From assembly GCF_028009165.1 (NCBI RefSeq), contig NC_079241.1, positions 2,356,001 through 2,420,000 on the forward strand: 64,000 nt of DNA, in the 5' to 3' direction. Below are positions 13,524-23,958 of this stretch, in pieces. Position numbers and translations under genes: made by a program. Position 1 is the first letter of the stretch; each line of letters opens with the position of its first letter. Under the pieces are notes generated by a model. The model did no database searches and had not been told where the DNA came from. It was given only the letters and a program-made list of their open reading frames with translations. The stretch comes from Akanthomyces muscarius (lineage: Eukaryota; Ascomycota; Sordariomycetes; Hypocreales; Cordycipitaceae).

Positions 13524-14426
13524 GACAGCGGTCGCAACAGGAACCTGTATCGAAAGAAAAAAAATTGAGGCTAACAGAGTATCTTGACGATACAATGGCC
13601 ACGGATATTAGAAGTGTTTACCGCCCCTTGGATCTGTTGCTGGCTGGAAGCGAGCAGCAGCTGTGTGCAGATTTGAGCGGGGGAGGGGAAGAGGATCGCT
13701 TTGACAGCGGCACCAGATCACTGGAGTGTAGCTAAAGTCAGCTGGGAATTAGGTATGCCGAATGCGAGGTGTTCGGAGGCAAAAGAATTGAGGGAGACTT
13801 CGCGCCAGGAGGTAGTCAAGCAGCTGGTGTTTTGGTATCCGGACGCGCGCTGTAGCCGCGAGGGGGTATGGAGGGGAAGAGTCGAGCAAAATTGCCAATA
13901 ATTTTTTGTAGTTGTTAGCTGCGCCAGGCGGCCAGAAAAAAGTATTCCCCACCAAGTTCAAGGGAAATTGCTGGAGATTGTCGCCCCTTCTCCTCGAGGA
14001 TTCCAGCACGTGAATGAAGATAGCTCTCAATGGAATAAATTTATGCAATAAAAAAAGTCACAGCCAACCTTGACTGGTTTTAGGGTGCTTACTTGGGCTC
14101 GCTTTGATGGGCGGTGACAGCGTCTTCAAGGCTGTGCGGCGGCACTCTTTTGTTTGTGTTGTGGCGCGTGCACCGCCTTCCATGTGCTCAAAAGTCGCGA
14201 CTTGCCCAGGCCGCGCTCTACAACTGTCAAGCCGGCCAAAGACATTCGGGGCCTACATGCCTCATCACCTTGGCTACCTTAGGGGCGCATGCGCGTTTAC
14301 ATGTGTGTACTATTACACGGGCTAGCTCCGTATGCCAGCATGCACAATTTGGCACATTATACAGTGCCAGGCAAATGTACTGCAACCGGCAAGCTGGCAG
14401 CTTGAATTTTCAACGGAAAGATTAAC

Positions 14427-14441
14427 TTACCTAGGTAGGTA
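14427..14441. repeat. CCTAGGTAGG-type dispersed element
   Basis: The sequence TTACCTAGGTAGGTA lies in the pse1-sds23 gap. It shares the CCTAGG palindromic core and GGTA iteration with similar elements elsewhere in the window. Confidence 0.7.
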
Positions 14442-14879
14442 TGAAAGGAACTGCATTCATACACCTACAGCCTGCTGTGCCAGTAAACGACCGCATGAAC
14501 TCAGCGTGGTAACTCCCCAAAAAAAATCGAGGCAGTGGCTTAAGTAGGTATGCTATACTAACTTTAATGAAGCAGGCCGGATCAGCTTCCAGGTATTGGA
14601 TACTTCAGCCGCCTTGCCATTCCTAATGTGGTGGGGCAACTCGGCGTAAGTGCAAGCGTCCAGGTGGCGTTTTGGACTTGCTGGCACCAACCGCTTCATC
14701 GTTGTTGTTAGTAAAGCTTTTCAAAGACCGAACATGCAGTATTATTTTACTCACGACTCCTTCACTATTAAAGCATTGATAGTGTATTTACTACCGGAAT
14801 TGGGGTTTCAATTTTAAACCTATGCGAAAGGTGGGGCTTCTTCTCTCGGTCAAGCTACCCAACGTGCCAACGTACCTTT

Positions 14880-14903
14880 TACCTAGGTACCTACCTAGGT
14901 AGG
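14880..14903. repeat. CCTAGGTAGG-type dispersed element, double copy
   Basis: Two overlapping units: a perfect 10-bp palindrome TACCTAGGTA, then ACCTACCTAGGTAGG, which is 15 of the 16 bases of the palindrome ACCTACCTAGGTAGGT. It ends about 130 bp upstream of the sds23 start codon. Confidence 0.75.
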
Positions 14904-14933
14904 CAGCCCGCGAGCACCGGACAGCGGCCACGG

Positions 14934-14960
14934 TCCCCGCCCCCGCTATTTAAGTAGAGG
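14934..14960 (+). promoter_or_regulatory. Probable sds23 core promoter: C-rich box and TATA-like element
   Basis: A CCCCGCCCCCGC block is followed by CTATTTAAGTAG, about 75-100 bp upstream of the sds23 ATG at 15034. C-rich boxes plus a TATA-like element are typical of inducible fungal promoters. No transcription start has been measured. Confidence 0.4.
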
Positions 14961-15033
14961 ACGTGAGCTCCTCATTGTGACGCGCGAGACTGCTTCCAAT
15001 AAAAAGTAACAAAAAGCTCACATCACCATTACC

Positions 15034-16626
15034 ATGGCGTCCTCTCCAGCAGCTGGCGCACGCGTAATCGCAGACCAAATCGACCCTTCGCTGCCGGAGC
15101 TATCATCCCCCGCGTCAACTGCTGTGCCTCCAGCGCCTCGGCAAAGCTCGCAGCGCAGCCCGTCTAATTCCAGTGCTAATCTTTCCGGGCATCGACAGAG
15201 CTTCGCTGAGAACATGCGCGCTATGCCGGCTTCCCCTCGACACCGACCCCCTTCGCTGACGCAAGCTGCCGTTCAAGAGCTGATGAACAACCCACCAACG
15301 AAAAAGCACGGCAATTCCAAATTCACTGGTCGGGATTGGAGTGACATCACAATTGGCGAACTCGTTTCCCCAGACGATGTCTGCTGGGTCGAGCTAGACG
15401 ACAGCGTCGAGGATGCGACGAAGGTAAGCTTATGCATACGACGGTGATTCTGAAATTGCAAGAAATACAGGCTAACGTTCTTCAGATGCTGCTGAAAAGT
15501 CGAACGAATGTCGTACTCGTCCGCGACTCCAAGACCTCGAATAGCGTCACTTCTACTTTCGATTATAGCGATCTGAATACGTATCTCCTCCTCGTCGTTG
15601 GCTTAACAAAGCCTGACAATCACCAAGTTTCTCTTTTTAATGACATCATATCCAAGGCTCAACAGGGCCAAAGCATACCTCTAAGGACATTGCAACCAAT
15701 GTTTTGTAGAGAGGCAACTGTGCAGCTTGATGCTAGCAGTAGCCTTGCTCAGGCCATTGAGACTCTTGGAAGCGGAATACACAGAATCGTTATATCCGAC
15801 TTGTCCAATCATGTCGTTGGTGTGATGAGCCAGTTGCGCCTAGCGGATTTCTTTTGGAATGAAGGTGTGAACTTTCCATCGATTGAGCGACTCTATCCCG
15901 CTCTGCTGCGTGATCTCAGCATAGGAACACAAAAGACCATCTCGGTCAAGTAAGCCAAGCTCCTTATTTGCAGTACACCGTAGGCATGGCCGCTAACCCT
16001 GCTGCAGCTCCGATTCGCCTTTGTCAGAAGCACTCACAACAATGAACGAGGAAGGTCTGACAAGCGTGGCCGTTGTTGACAATGGCCATAATGTAGTTGG
16101 CAACATCTCAACCAAAGACGTTCGCCATCTCACAAGCACTTCGAGCGCTCCTCTGCTGGACTCCTCTTGCATGCACTTCATTTCGGTCATTCTGAATGAG
16201 CGAGGCGTCGAAAAGGGTCAGGATACGTTTCCGGTCTTCTACGTTAACCCTTACTCCAGTCTGGCTCATACTGTTGCCAAGCTAGTGGCAACAAGATCGC
16301 ATCGCATGTGGGTGGTCGAATCGTCGTCGCCCTCCCCCTCTGCTCCAGCAACGCCATTACTCTCTGCGCAGGCCTCTTCCACAGGAGCACCACCGTCTCC
16401 AGCGCCGGCAGCTGCGGTGCCAGCTTCGGCGCTGGCTGGAGCTGGCCTTTCCGGGAAGCTTACCGGCGTTGTTTCATTGACTGATGTTCTCAATATTTTT
16501 GCTAAAACCACAGGCTTAAAGCCCGGCGATCCGAGTGAACAACGGGCGAGGCGCCGGCGAAGCTCTAGTAGCTCTATTCGGCCCAGCCTAGACTTGACAA
16601 GAGCCAGCACGGATTCCCGTCGCTAA
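15034..16626 (+). CDS. sds23: CBS-domain protein Sds23/Moc1 (PP2A/cell-cycle and stress regulator)
   Basis: Model: exons 15034-15423, 15486-15949 and 16008-16626, giving 490 aa with introns of 62 and 58 bp. The N-terminus is Ser/Pro-rich and low complexity. It is followed by four CBS-type motifs, including [14 protein letters not shown], the region after [10 protein letters not shown], and [20 protein letters not shown] Pro/Ala/Ser-rich insert lies at about 16315-16440 and a basic Ser-rich tail ([11 protein letters not shown]) ends the protein. By family knowledge Sds23 binds adenine nucleotides through CBS domains, inhibits PP2A-type phosphatases and links nutrient stress to mitotic entry. 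The start is the first ATG after the TATA-like element. The match to Sds23 is strong over the CBS region. Confidence 0.92.
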
Positions 16627-17415
16627 TGCATCTTTAGTTTATCTTCGTCCTTTTCCTTCTTTTTTCCTTTCTTTTTTGTGTCAGCCACTGTCAAAATGTT
16701 GGAAACCGAAAATCGAGAGCTGCGGCCATTTGCAGGCAGTTGTAGTTCGTTATGACGCAAGAGGTTCTTTCAGCCCCGTGTATTCTTCTCCAATCCGTTT
16801 AATATCTTGTATTTCTGGAACCGCTGGTGCAATAAGTAACGAGAAATGCTGTGAGTCTCTTTGGGGGCATCTTTCGCCACTGTCTGCCATTTAGCCATGG
16901 GCCGACTGGACGCCTAGCTGCTGCCCACTGCCGTAACTGGTGGCAATCTCCACATTTGACTCACACTGGCTGACCGTGTCCTCGTCATTGCCGCCGTGTC
17001 GAAGCTTCACCTCAAGGATTGATCACTCCTCTCCGCCGAGCCTGACACCGCATTTCTCCAATCAACAATGATTCTGCACTCATAACTTGCCATTGCGTGC
17101 CATATTTCAGCGCCGAGCATCTTTCCCTTTTCATTCCATTTTGCTCGCATTCCAAGGTCGCGTCTCGCTTCTCAGAGCTCACAAGTCGAGCCCCAATCCA
17201 GCCGCCGTCTTTCCAACTTTCTGTGTATTGTCCTCGCTTTCAAGTACGCTGCGAAAACGTGGTTTCGATCGCTGGTCCTTTTCCTCGAGAAGACTGCGAC
17301 AAGCAGGTTGCTTTCTTCGCTTGCGGCGAACTCATGTCCGCGTCAGCCTCATGCATCGTCTGTGTTCCTTTTTGTTTGACGGTTAGCAAGCGTTCTTTTG
17401 CACCAACTTCACATT
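16627..17415. other. Intergenic, sds23 3' flank and promoter of the NYN gene
   Basis: No gene is supported. The region just after sds23 is T-rich (runs of TTTTTTCC). Downstream open frames on the plus strand lack recognisable domains and probably belong to the 5' UTR of the NYN gene. Confidence 0.5.
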
Positions 17416-18768
17416 ATGATTGGCAGACCATCATGTCAAGATGACCAGGAGTCGTCCTCTGGAACGCGTGACTGCGACCTAGATAAGTCGACACTGCTCC
17501 ATCCCAGGCCTCAGTCTTGTCCGAAGCTGGGCGATTTTACTAGTTTGCGGTCCGCAACAATGAATTTCCATCCCTCTCATCACATTTTAAGTCGTCAACT
17601 TGCTTCTAGAGGCGGTGTGAGACTCGGCGATCTGTCCAAGGTTGTAAATCAGCTACGGGCCTTGGAAACAGCACCAAAGAGACAGCAGAATACAAATCCG
17701 ACAGCGTCCAACGCCACTTCTGACTTGCAATCCTCTTGTGATTCTGCTCAGTTTGTTTCTATTTCGAATGTCGAAGGTCATTCACCGTTCAGCACAGAGA
17801 AAACGGCTGCGACTTTCACTCTAGCGTCTACACTATCCGTAACGACAGCAAAGCAGCCATCTAGCTCGTCCGAAGTATCCTTGCAACGATCTCTATCGGC
17901 TCTGGAACAGCGTACCTCGCAAATCGGCCTGCAAATGCAGCAGAAGTCCTCTCCGCAGCTTACACGCATACTTTCGTACGGCTTCTCCGACAAAGCTCTC
18001 ATTCTACCCATATTCGACGCCGCACGTACTGTCGAAGCAGCCCACCGATCCCTCACTAGGAATCTCATTCCATACTGTACAGCAGATTGTCACTTGACGC
18101 AAAAATTTCCTTCAAATTCATTGCATGGCGTTCATGTATTTTTGGATATGTCGAATATCGAAATCAGCTTTCAGAAAGCACTGAAGAAGAGATATGGTCT
18201 TGCAGACGCTGCAAGATTCTCACCTTTGCCACGACTCAACTTGCATTTTTTAACGGAATTACTTGTCCGCGGTCGCCCCTCAAGGGGCCTTCATGTTGGG
18301 TGCTCTATTCTCCCTGGCCGAAAGGAGCCGAGGTACGTCCAGGATCTGCGCGACCTCGGATATCAAGTAGACGTGAGGGAGCGCAAACGTGTTGAAAATA
18401 ATGGGCATAATGTTCACCAGAGCAAATCATCATTCGTGTTTGCTTCAAAGTCTGTCTCCAGATATGTGGAGGACCTGGTTGATGAAACGCTCCAGACGCG
18501 CATCGCCGAGGCCGTAATGGAACATTTCCAAGAACAAGGCACCATTGTCTTGGCCACTGGCGACGCGAAGCCAGCGCAATACTCGGATGGGTTCTTCCGA
18601 TACGTCGAAAGAGCTTTACGCATGGGCTGGAACGTGGAGCTCGTCGCATGGCAGGGCAGTCTATCGTCCTCATGGAAGGATGTGGAGTGGACTGCCACAT
18701 GGGGTGAGAGGTTTCGTGTTATTGAGCTAGATAGCTTCATTTATGACCTTCTGGAAGTGCAATCGTAG
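17416..18768 (+). CDS. NYN-domain (PIN-like ribonuclease fold) protein of unknown role
   Basis: A single-exon frame of 450 aa from the ATG at 17416; an in-frame ATG at 17560 (MNFHPSHH) is an equally good alternative. The N-terminal half is Ser/Thr-rich and probably disordered. From about residue 238 to the end there is an NYN/PIN-like fold: VHVFLDMSNIEISFQ carries the first acidic residue, LHVGCSILPGR the second strand, GYQVDVRERKR a third, and TIVLATGDAKPAQYSDGFF the conserved TGD with acidic residues. Proteins with this fold are often metal-dependent ribonucleases, but no target can be inferred. The gene sits between sds23 and a GH17 gene, and neither suggests a function. Domain call is moderate-high; role unknown. 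Confidence 0.8.
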   Translation: MIGRPSCQDDQESSSGTRDCDLDKSTLLHPRPQSCPKLGDFTSLRSATMNFHPSHHILSRQLASRGGVRLGDLSKVVNQLRALETAPKRQQNTNPTASNATSDLQSSCDSAQFVSISNVEGHSPFSTEKTAATFTLASTLSVTTAKQPSSSSEVSLQRSLSALEQRTSQIGLQMQQKSSPQLTRILSYGFSDKALILPIFDAARTVEAAHRSLTRNLIPYCTADCHLTQKFPSNSLHGVHVFLDMSNIEISFQKALKKRYGLADAARFSPLPRLNLHFLTELLVRGRPSRGLHVGCSILPGRKEPRYVQDLRDLGYQVDVRERKRVENNGHNVHQSKSSFVFASKSVSRYVEDLVDETLQTRIAEAVMEHFQEQGTIVLATGDAKPAQYSDGFFRYVERALRMGWNVELVAWQGSLSSSWKDVEWTATWGERFRVIELDSFIYDLLEVQS

Positions 18769-19352
18769 TCTGCAGAATACCTCCTCTGCGTGATGCGTCT
18801 GCCTGACTGCGGTTGAGGATGAGCATCCACGATTACTAGGCTTAATCCTCACTCTTAATCAAGCACTCCGATTTCTTTGAATTCAGTGCAATCTAGCTTC
18901 GATTGAATATTTAAGTGATGGGCTAAGCTTGGCTATCATCTTTTGTGCCCAGTGAGGTGATACGCACTACGATGCTTTAGCGATGACCCTGTAGCGCTTC
19001 ACCAGTTGCTCCTTATTATATTGTAGAAACCGAACTTTAATTGAGGAAGGCCTAGAAATAGGAATAAAATATAAAAGAATAAAATACATCTTGAAAAGAA
19101 TATTTGAAATAACGCCGCCCACGTCTTGCGCCGTAGTCCAGTGGCAAATTTATAGCTGGTGGCTTGCTTATAGAAAGCTGTCTCATCGTAGATTTCGGGG
19201 CAATTCAACTGTAAGAAGAAGCCCTTCGCAAGACTGGCTGTAAGATTTTGATCCATGGACTGTTATGCAGTGACCAGGTCCGAGTCAGGTGCTTTTATCT
19301 GTTCGGTTGGGAAAGGCACTTGACAGATGAGTCAAACAATTCGTAGAGAAAT
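18769..19352. other. Intergenic with an AT-rich patch and a coding-like relic
   Basis: This is gene-free DNA between the NYN and GH17 genes. It contains an AT-rich patch at about 19015-19110 next to a coding-like minus-strand stretch, annotated separately as a possible relic. Confidence 0.5.
18999..19256 (-). pseudogene. Possible degenerate coding relic, unidentified
   Basis: A minus-strand open frame of 85 codons looks coding in its first two thirds (stretches such as CPEIYDETAFYKQATSYKF and TGLRRKTWAALFQ), then dissolves into AT-rich sequence (19015-19110). The abrupt change in base composition suggests a mutated mobile-element or gene fragment, possibly affected by RIP. I do not recognise the family and chance cannot be excluded. 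Confidence 0.25.
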
Positions 19353-20590
19353 TTACGAGTCGCATTTGGCGACAGCGCCGTTGATTCCCCAGAATTGATC
19401 AGCATTGAATGTTGAGGCAGCTTTAACCTTCCAGAGATCATTGAAGGCGGAGAAGAGGATGATATCGCCGGGAGTGGTAGTGAAAGCCTTCTGAATAGAG
19501 TCCAAAGCCATTTTTTGGTTAGCAAGGCCTGGAACAGCAAGACCATTGGCAAGCCCCTTGGTTGGCCACCCGGTCTCGGTTATGACAATTCTCTTAGAGT
19601 TGGACAGAGCAGTCTTAACGCGAGCGATGGTGTTAATTAACCACCGTCCTGCATGAGAAGCAGTAGTAGTGCTGTCAAAGAACGGATGAGCATTCATGGC
19701 GCAGTAGTCGGAAGCATCACAGAGTTCGGGGTGAGCCTGAACCGCCATAAAAGTATCAACGGTCACAACCGGACCCTGGTAGCCCGCCGCACGGAGTATA
19801 GAGCGAGCGGATTTCACTGCAGCGACGATGTCGCGCGGAGATGCTTGACCACTGTTGACAAGTTCATTGCCAACACTGACGGTGTGAACCATATCCCAAT
19901 CACCATTGACGCCAGCAATGATCTTATTGGCTTCGTCCTGCACAGCAGAGGGTTCCCAAATACCGAGAAAGAGCTTCATTCCCGTCTTCTTGGCAGCCTT
20001 GTACATCATTGGAACTTGGTCGCAATCTGTGCCGTAGACACGAATGACAGAGTACTTCCCAGCCATCTGCTCCACGTCATCATTGACATCCTCCTGGGTC
20101 TTGCATCCGTGATCGGCGCGGTATGGTGCATAGGAGACGCCAAAAAGCTCAGTCGAGTTCGCACTGGAAGATGGCAAATAGCTAGTGGATGCCGAATGAG
20201 TCGGCGCAGGCACTGTCACAGTCTGCGTGGAAAACGAGGTCATGGTCGTTGTGACTGTTGGTTCGCTGGATGAAATCATATTTCCAGCTGCATAGTCCGA
20301 TGCCATACTCAGAGGAAGATGTAGAACCGTCTGAGTGGAGGTTGTGACCTCATTTTTCTCATCCCAGACAACGACCTCGGGAACATAGACAGCGGATTCG
20401 ACTTTGGAGTCGAAAACAACGATTTTGCCATGAGAAATAACATCAGAAGATTCAAAACCGCCAGTAGCTAAATAAAATGTTAGACAGAACACAGCTAAGA
20501 GAACCGGCGGGGCGACATCTTACGAGCAGGGAAACAAGCGATCAGTGGCGCGGCTGCCAGTGCAGCGATCAGGGTTCGTCCGAAAGCCAT
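19353..20590 (-). CDS. Secreted GH17 beta-1,3-glucanase / glucanosyltransferase (Scw-like)
   Basis: Model: exon 1 20590-20524, exon 2 20467-19353, with a 56-bp intron, giving 393 aa. Exon 1 encodes a signal peptide (MAFGRTLIAALAAAPLIA). A Thr/Ser-rich linker precedes the catalytic TIM barrel, which starts LFGVSYAPYRADHGC. The acid/base glutamate lies in VGNEL (about E224) and the nucleophile in ITETGWPT (about E320), both intact. The protein ends soon after FWGINGAVAKC, with no obvious GPI signal. By family knowledge Scw4/Scw10-type enzymes remodel cell-wall beta-glucan. The gene is two genes from fks1, which makes beta-1,3-glucan, but there is no sign of co-regulation. Confidence 0.92.
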
Positions 20591-21606
20591 GTTCTGATGA
20601 CAAGTTTGCAAAGCGCGCAAATGAGGTATAAAGAAGGTAGAAATAAAAATAACACGCAGCTTAGGATAAAGAAGACAAAAAAGCCTATGCTAGGGTTGTC
20701 GGTTGTAGGTAAATAGAAGAGGATGGCGGAGGTGAGCACAGCATATTAGGGATAAGAGCAGTCATAACAACACATGGGCGTTGCTATGGGCAGAAATGAG
20801 TACATGGGTACATTTTAGACCTTCCAAAGGTAGCCAAAAGCGTCAACAAATAGCAAGTTCATGGAATGCGTCGCGCAATGCCACTTGAGACAACATATAG
20901 CAGGAGCGATGGTGCGCCTGGAATGTTGGCTCGGCGCGAGACACTGTTGGCGGCAACGCGCACTAGATGCCCACGGCACAGGGCAAAGAATACATGGAAG
21001 AATGGGAAAATAGTCCACAGCAGGGTGCACAGGCTGGCTGGCCGCCAATTGCGTGCCGTTTCCAGAGCAATGAATCACAGATGGGAGCACCGTCGTCAAG
21101 CGGCATCGGAACTTGGCATGGGCAGGAATGGTAAACCCTGTGACGAAAACTGCTCTTCAAAGAGATGCTTAAAATGCCCTGATCAAATGCACTTGCCATT
21201 TACAGATAATTGTCATTGTCAACTCACGACCTTGACGCAATATGGTCCTGGTGGTTGGTGAATGATGTGCATTTGCATTCGTGGCTGGATGTGTCGCACT
21301 CGGAGCCTTCGTTATCGTTCAGATTGGCAGATCATTCACTGCTGGGTATAAGAATATGTCCAATGTGTCTGGATCTACTCAGCGACGGCAGTTATACCAG
21401 CCCCTTCTTTGAGTCACAGGGACAGTAAGTGCACGGTACTACCGTGTTCCTCAAGCATGCCTTCCTACATGCCGTAGGCCAATGTTTCAACGCATTAATT
21501 ACTATTAATTATATGTTCTATAATACCTACCACCCACAATGCCGTACTAAAAGTATGTTACACATCAATCAGACCACCATGATCGAAGCTGTTGTCGGTG
21601 CGTGTT
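20591..21606. other. Intergenic, GH17 promoter and lcb1 3' flank
   Basis: No gene is supported in this 1 kb. A plus-strand open frame of about 130 codons (20866-21261) has no recognisable domain and a basic, low-quality composition. Confidence 0.5.
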
Positions 21607-23328
21607 TTACATGGCTTTGCCACTTGGCTTCCGGGTCATGACTTTGCTGATTGCATTTCGAATGGTAACACCAGCTTTCTCGGTGTCCTTTTTCGATAGT
21701 CCCGACGTAATGCAAACCTTGAGAGCGGGTTGGACGAACCAGTCACTCGTCTTCGCTGTCATAACATTTGCGTACATGCGTGTTTTGAGTCGACAAATCA
21801 TCACACCATTAGCCAATGACTAAGAAATATTAGTATTTACACTTCTGACTTGCACGAGCGGGACATACCTCATCTGCGCAGTCCATCAAGAGTCGTTCTT
21901 GGTCTTCAATACTGAGATTGCGTGCCTTGATAACCTCGGGTTTGAATACCAAGAGCATAATAGGGTTATCCAGGTTGCTCGTGCATGTAACCCATTCGCT
22001 ACGAGGATCCAATTGAAGCTTCATGACCTTGATGTTCTCGCGGCATTGGTTGACAATCTCTGGGTTTGACTGCAGAAGATGCACAGTTTCGCTGGCTGTC
22101 ATCGCCAGCATGGCCGGTAGCGCTGCTGAATAAGTGTACGCAGAAGAGGTGATTCTTTGGTGCTCAACGACATCCTTTGCACCAGCACAGAAGCCACCGC
22201 CAGCACAGAGAGGGCCAGAGAGAGACCCGACAATCATGTCCACCTGTTGAGGGTCAACATTCTGCGCTTCCGTAAGGCCGCGCCCTGTACGGCCGAGGAC
22301 TCCGAACGACCATGTCTCATCCAGTATAATTCTGAATTTGTATTTTTCCTTCAATTCGACAAGTTTAGGCAAATCGGTAGCATCGCCGGTCGTTTCGAAT
22401 AAACCTTCCGTCACGATAAATCGACGGGTCAGTTTCTTGAGTTTGCTTTGTTCCTTGACAACAGTTTTCATAGCTCTTTCCAAGTCACCCATATCGCCGT
22501 GGTTGTACCATTTGATGTTGCTTCGCGAGGCCTGAAGGCCCTTCCGGATGGAGTAGTTGACGCCCTTGTCTGCAATGATGATATCTCCTCTCTTGCAGAA
22601 TGTCGGGATGACACTAGAGACTGTGGAGAATGATTGAGCGTACACAATACAGCCCTCTGTGCCGAGATACTCCGCGATATCGGCCTCCGCTTTGACATGA
22701 ACGTCCTGAGTGCCGTAGAACTGCGGCGGGCCACAAGGTCCAACGCCATAGGTACGTAGGGTTTGGATCGCCTTTTCCTTGATCTGTTCGTTCGAGTTGA
22801 AGTTATAGAAGTTGTATGACGCGAGATTCGTGACCGTTCGGCCGGTGGATAGTTTCACTTTCGGTCCAGTCGGACTGCATGTGATGATTAGGTTCCGAAT
22901 CCAGGCAAGTATCACAGCACTTCTACTCGAGAAGTATCGACATACCCAACAATTGTAGGAAGCTTCTCATTCTCGATTTCTTCCAATGGCGTCGGCTCGG
23001 GAACTAACGACTCCGGAGTCCAATCATCGACCAGCTCTTCGATTTCCTTAATGATGTTAGCATAGCTCCTGTACAGATAGCATACCAGTGCCCATACCTC
23101 TTCCTTTAGTTTGACGAAGTTCTGCTTGTGCGTCGAGTAGGACGGCGACAACAGATATCGGATGAAGAATAGGACCAAAATAAGTTCGATAGCAGATCGA
23201 ACAGGGTCGTTCTGGTAGCTCGATCGTATGTACCGAATCAAAACAGCAGAGCCCGGCACTCTCTGGAAAAGTGACGAGGCAACGTGTATCAATTCCTTTG
23301 CCTGTCTGTTCAGGCTATCAAACTCCAT
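21607..23328 (-). CDS. lcb1: Serine palmitoyltransferase subunit 1 (Lcb1)
   Basis: Model: exons 23328-22946, 22874-21869 and 21819-21607, giving 533 aa with introns of 71 and 49 bp. An N-terminal membrane helix (AIELILVLFFIRYLL) is followed by the alpha-oxoamine synthase fold. GRTVTNLASYNFYNFN and YGVGPCGPPQFYGTQD are diagnostic; the latter holds the cysteine equivalent to human SPTLC1 Cys133. The PLP lysine present in Lcb2 is replaced (SGPLCAGGGFCAG), as expected of Lcb1. The short last exon ends with VTIRNAISKVM. By family knowledge Lcb1-Lcb2 condenses serine with palmitoyl-CoA in the ER, the first step of sphingolipid synthesis. Confidence 0.95.
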
Positions 23329-23958
23329 GATGGCTTAATGATAGACCTGGTCTTTGTTGTCATGTGCTGACTGGTAGAAGGTAGGTGACTGTCCGACACA
23401 GCCGGCGGCGTTTTCGTTAGCTTTCTCAGGCTGGTAGAGGCACTAAACACTGTCGGAAGTGGGCACTCAGGGGTACACCGCACAAGTCCGCGGCACAGTT
23501 TTCTACCTACCTACGCTTCGCTGGAGCTTGTGGGGCCAGTCACACTGCCAGTGCAACAGGCGCGCCGTGCTTGCCTTGCCAATATGACGAGGCGTGAGTC
23601 GTCTACCTGTCTTTCAGGCTTGGATCACCCGGGCACCTTGAGGCGTGCATCAGCAAAGCACTAGCAGATCAATCTGGAGGTGAAAAGTAGGCGTTAGGTA
23701 GGCATGAAGGCAGTCCGTGGCACGTAGGTGGCGTATCCAATCTGCATCACGCCCCGCCTCAAACCCAACTGTTACAAGTAGCTCTAATTTTTACGATGTC
23801 GGCAGAATGTACGAAACAGAACTTCTTTATTAACCCTATCCGAAACAAAATGATCAAATAATAACAACAAAACAAGGTAAACAGTCTAATAATCAGTACA
23901 ACAATTTGTAGAGTTGCGAAACATATGCTTTTCGAACCATGCACATGGCTTGTAAGAC
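23329..23958. other. Intergenic, lcb1 promoter and fks1 3' flank
   Basis: No gene is supported. CTACCTACCTA at about 23502-23513 and GTTAGGTAGGCATG near 23692 are partial copies of the dispersed CCTAGGTAGG-type element. The part nearest fks1 (about 23810-23900) is A-rich, consistent with a 3' UTR. Confidence 0.5.

Larger units (their letters stand above)
13524..15033. other. Divergent intergenic region between pse1 and sds23
   Basis: No gene is supported in this 1.5 kb. It is presumed to hold two divergent promoters. Two CCTAGGTAGG-type elements occur here (annotated separately), plus a C-rich block and TATA-like sequence just upstream of sds23. Confidence 0.6.
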
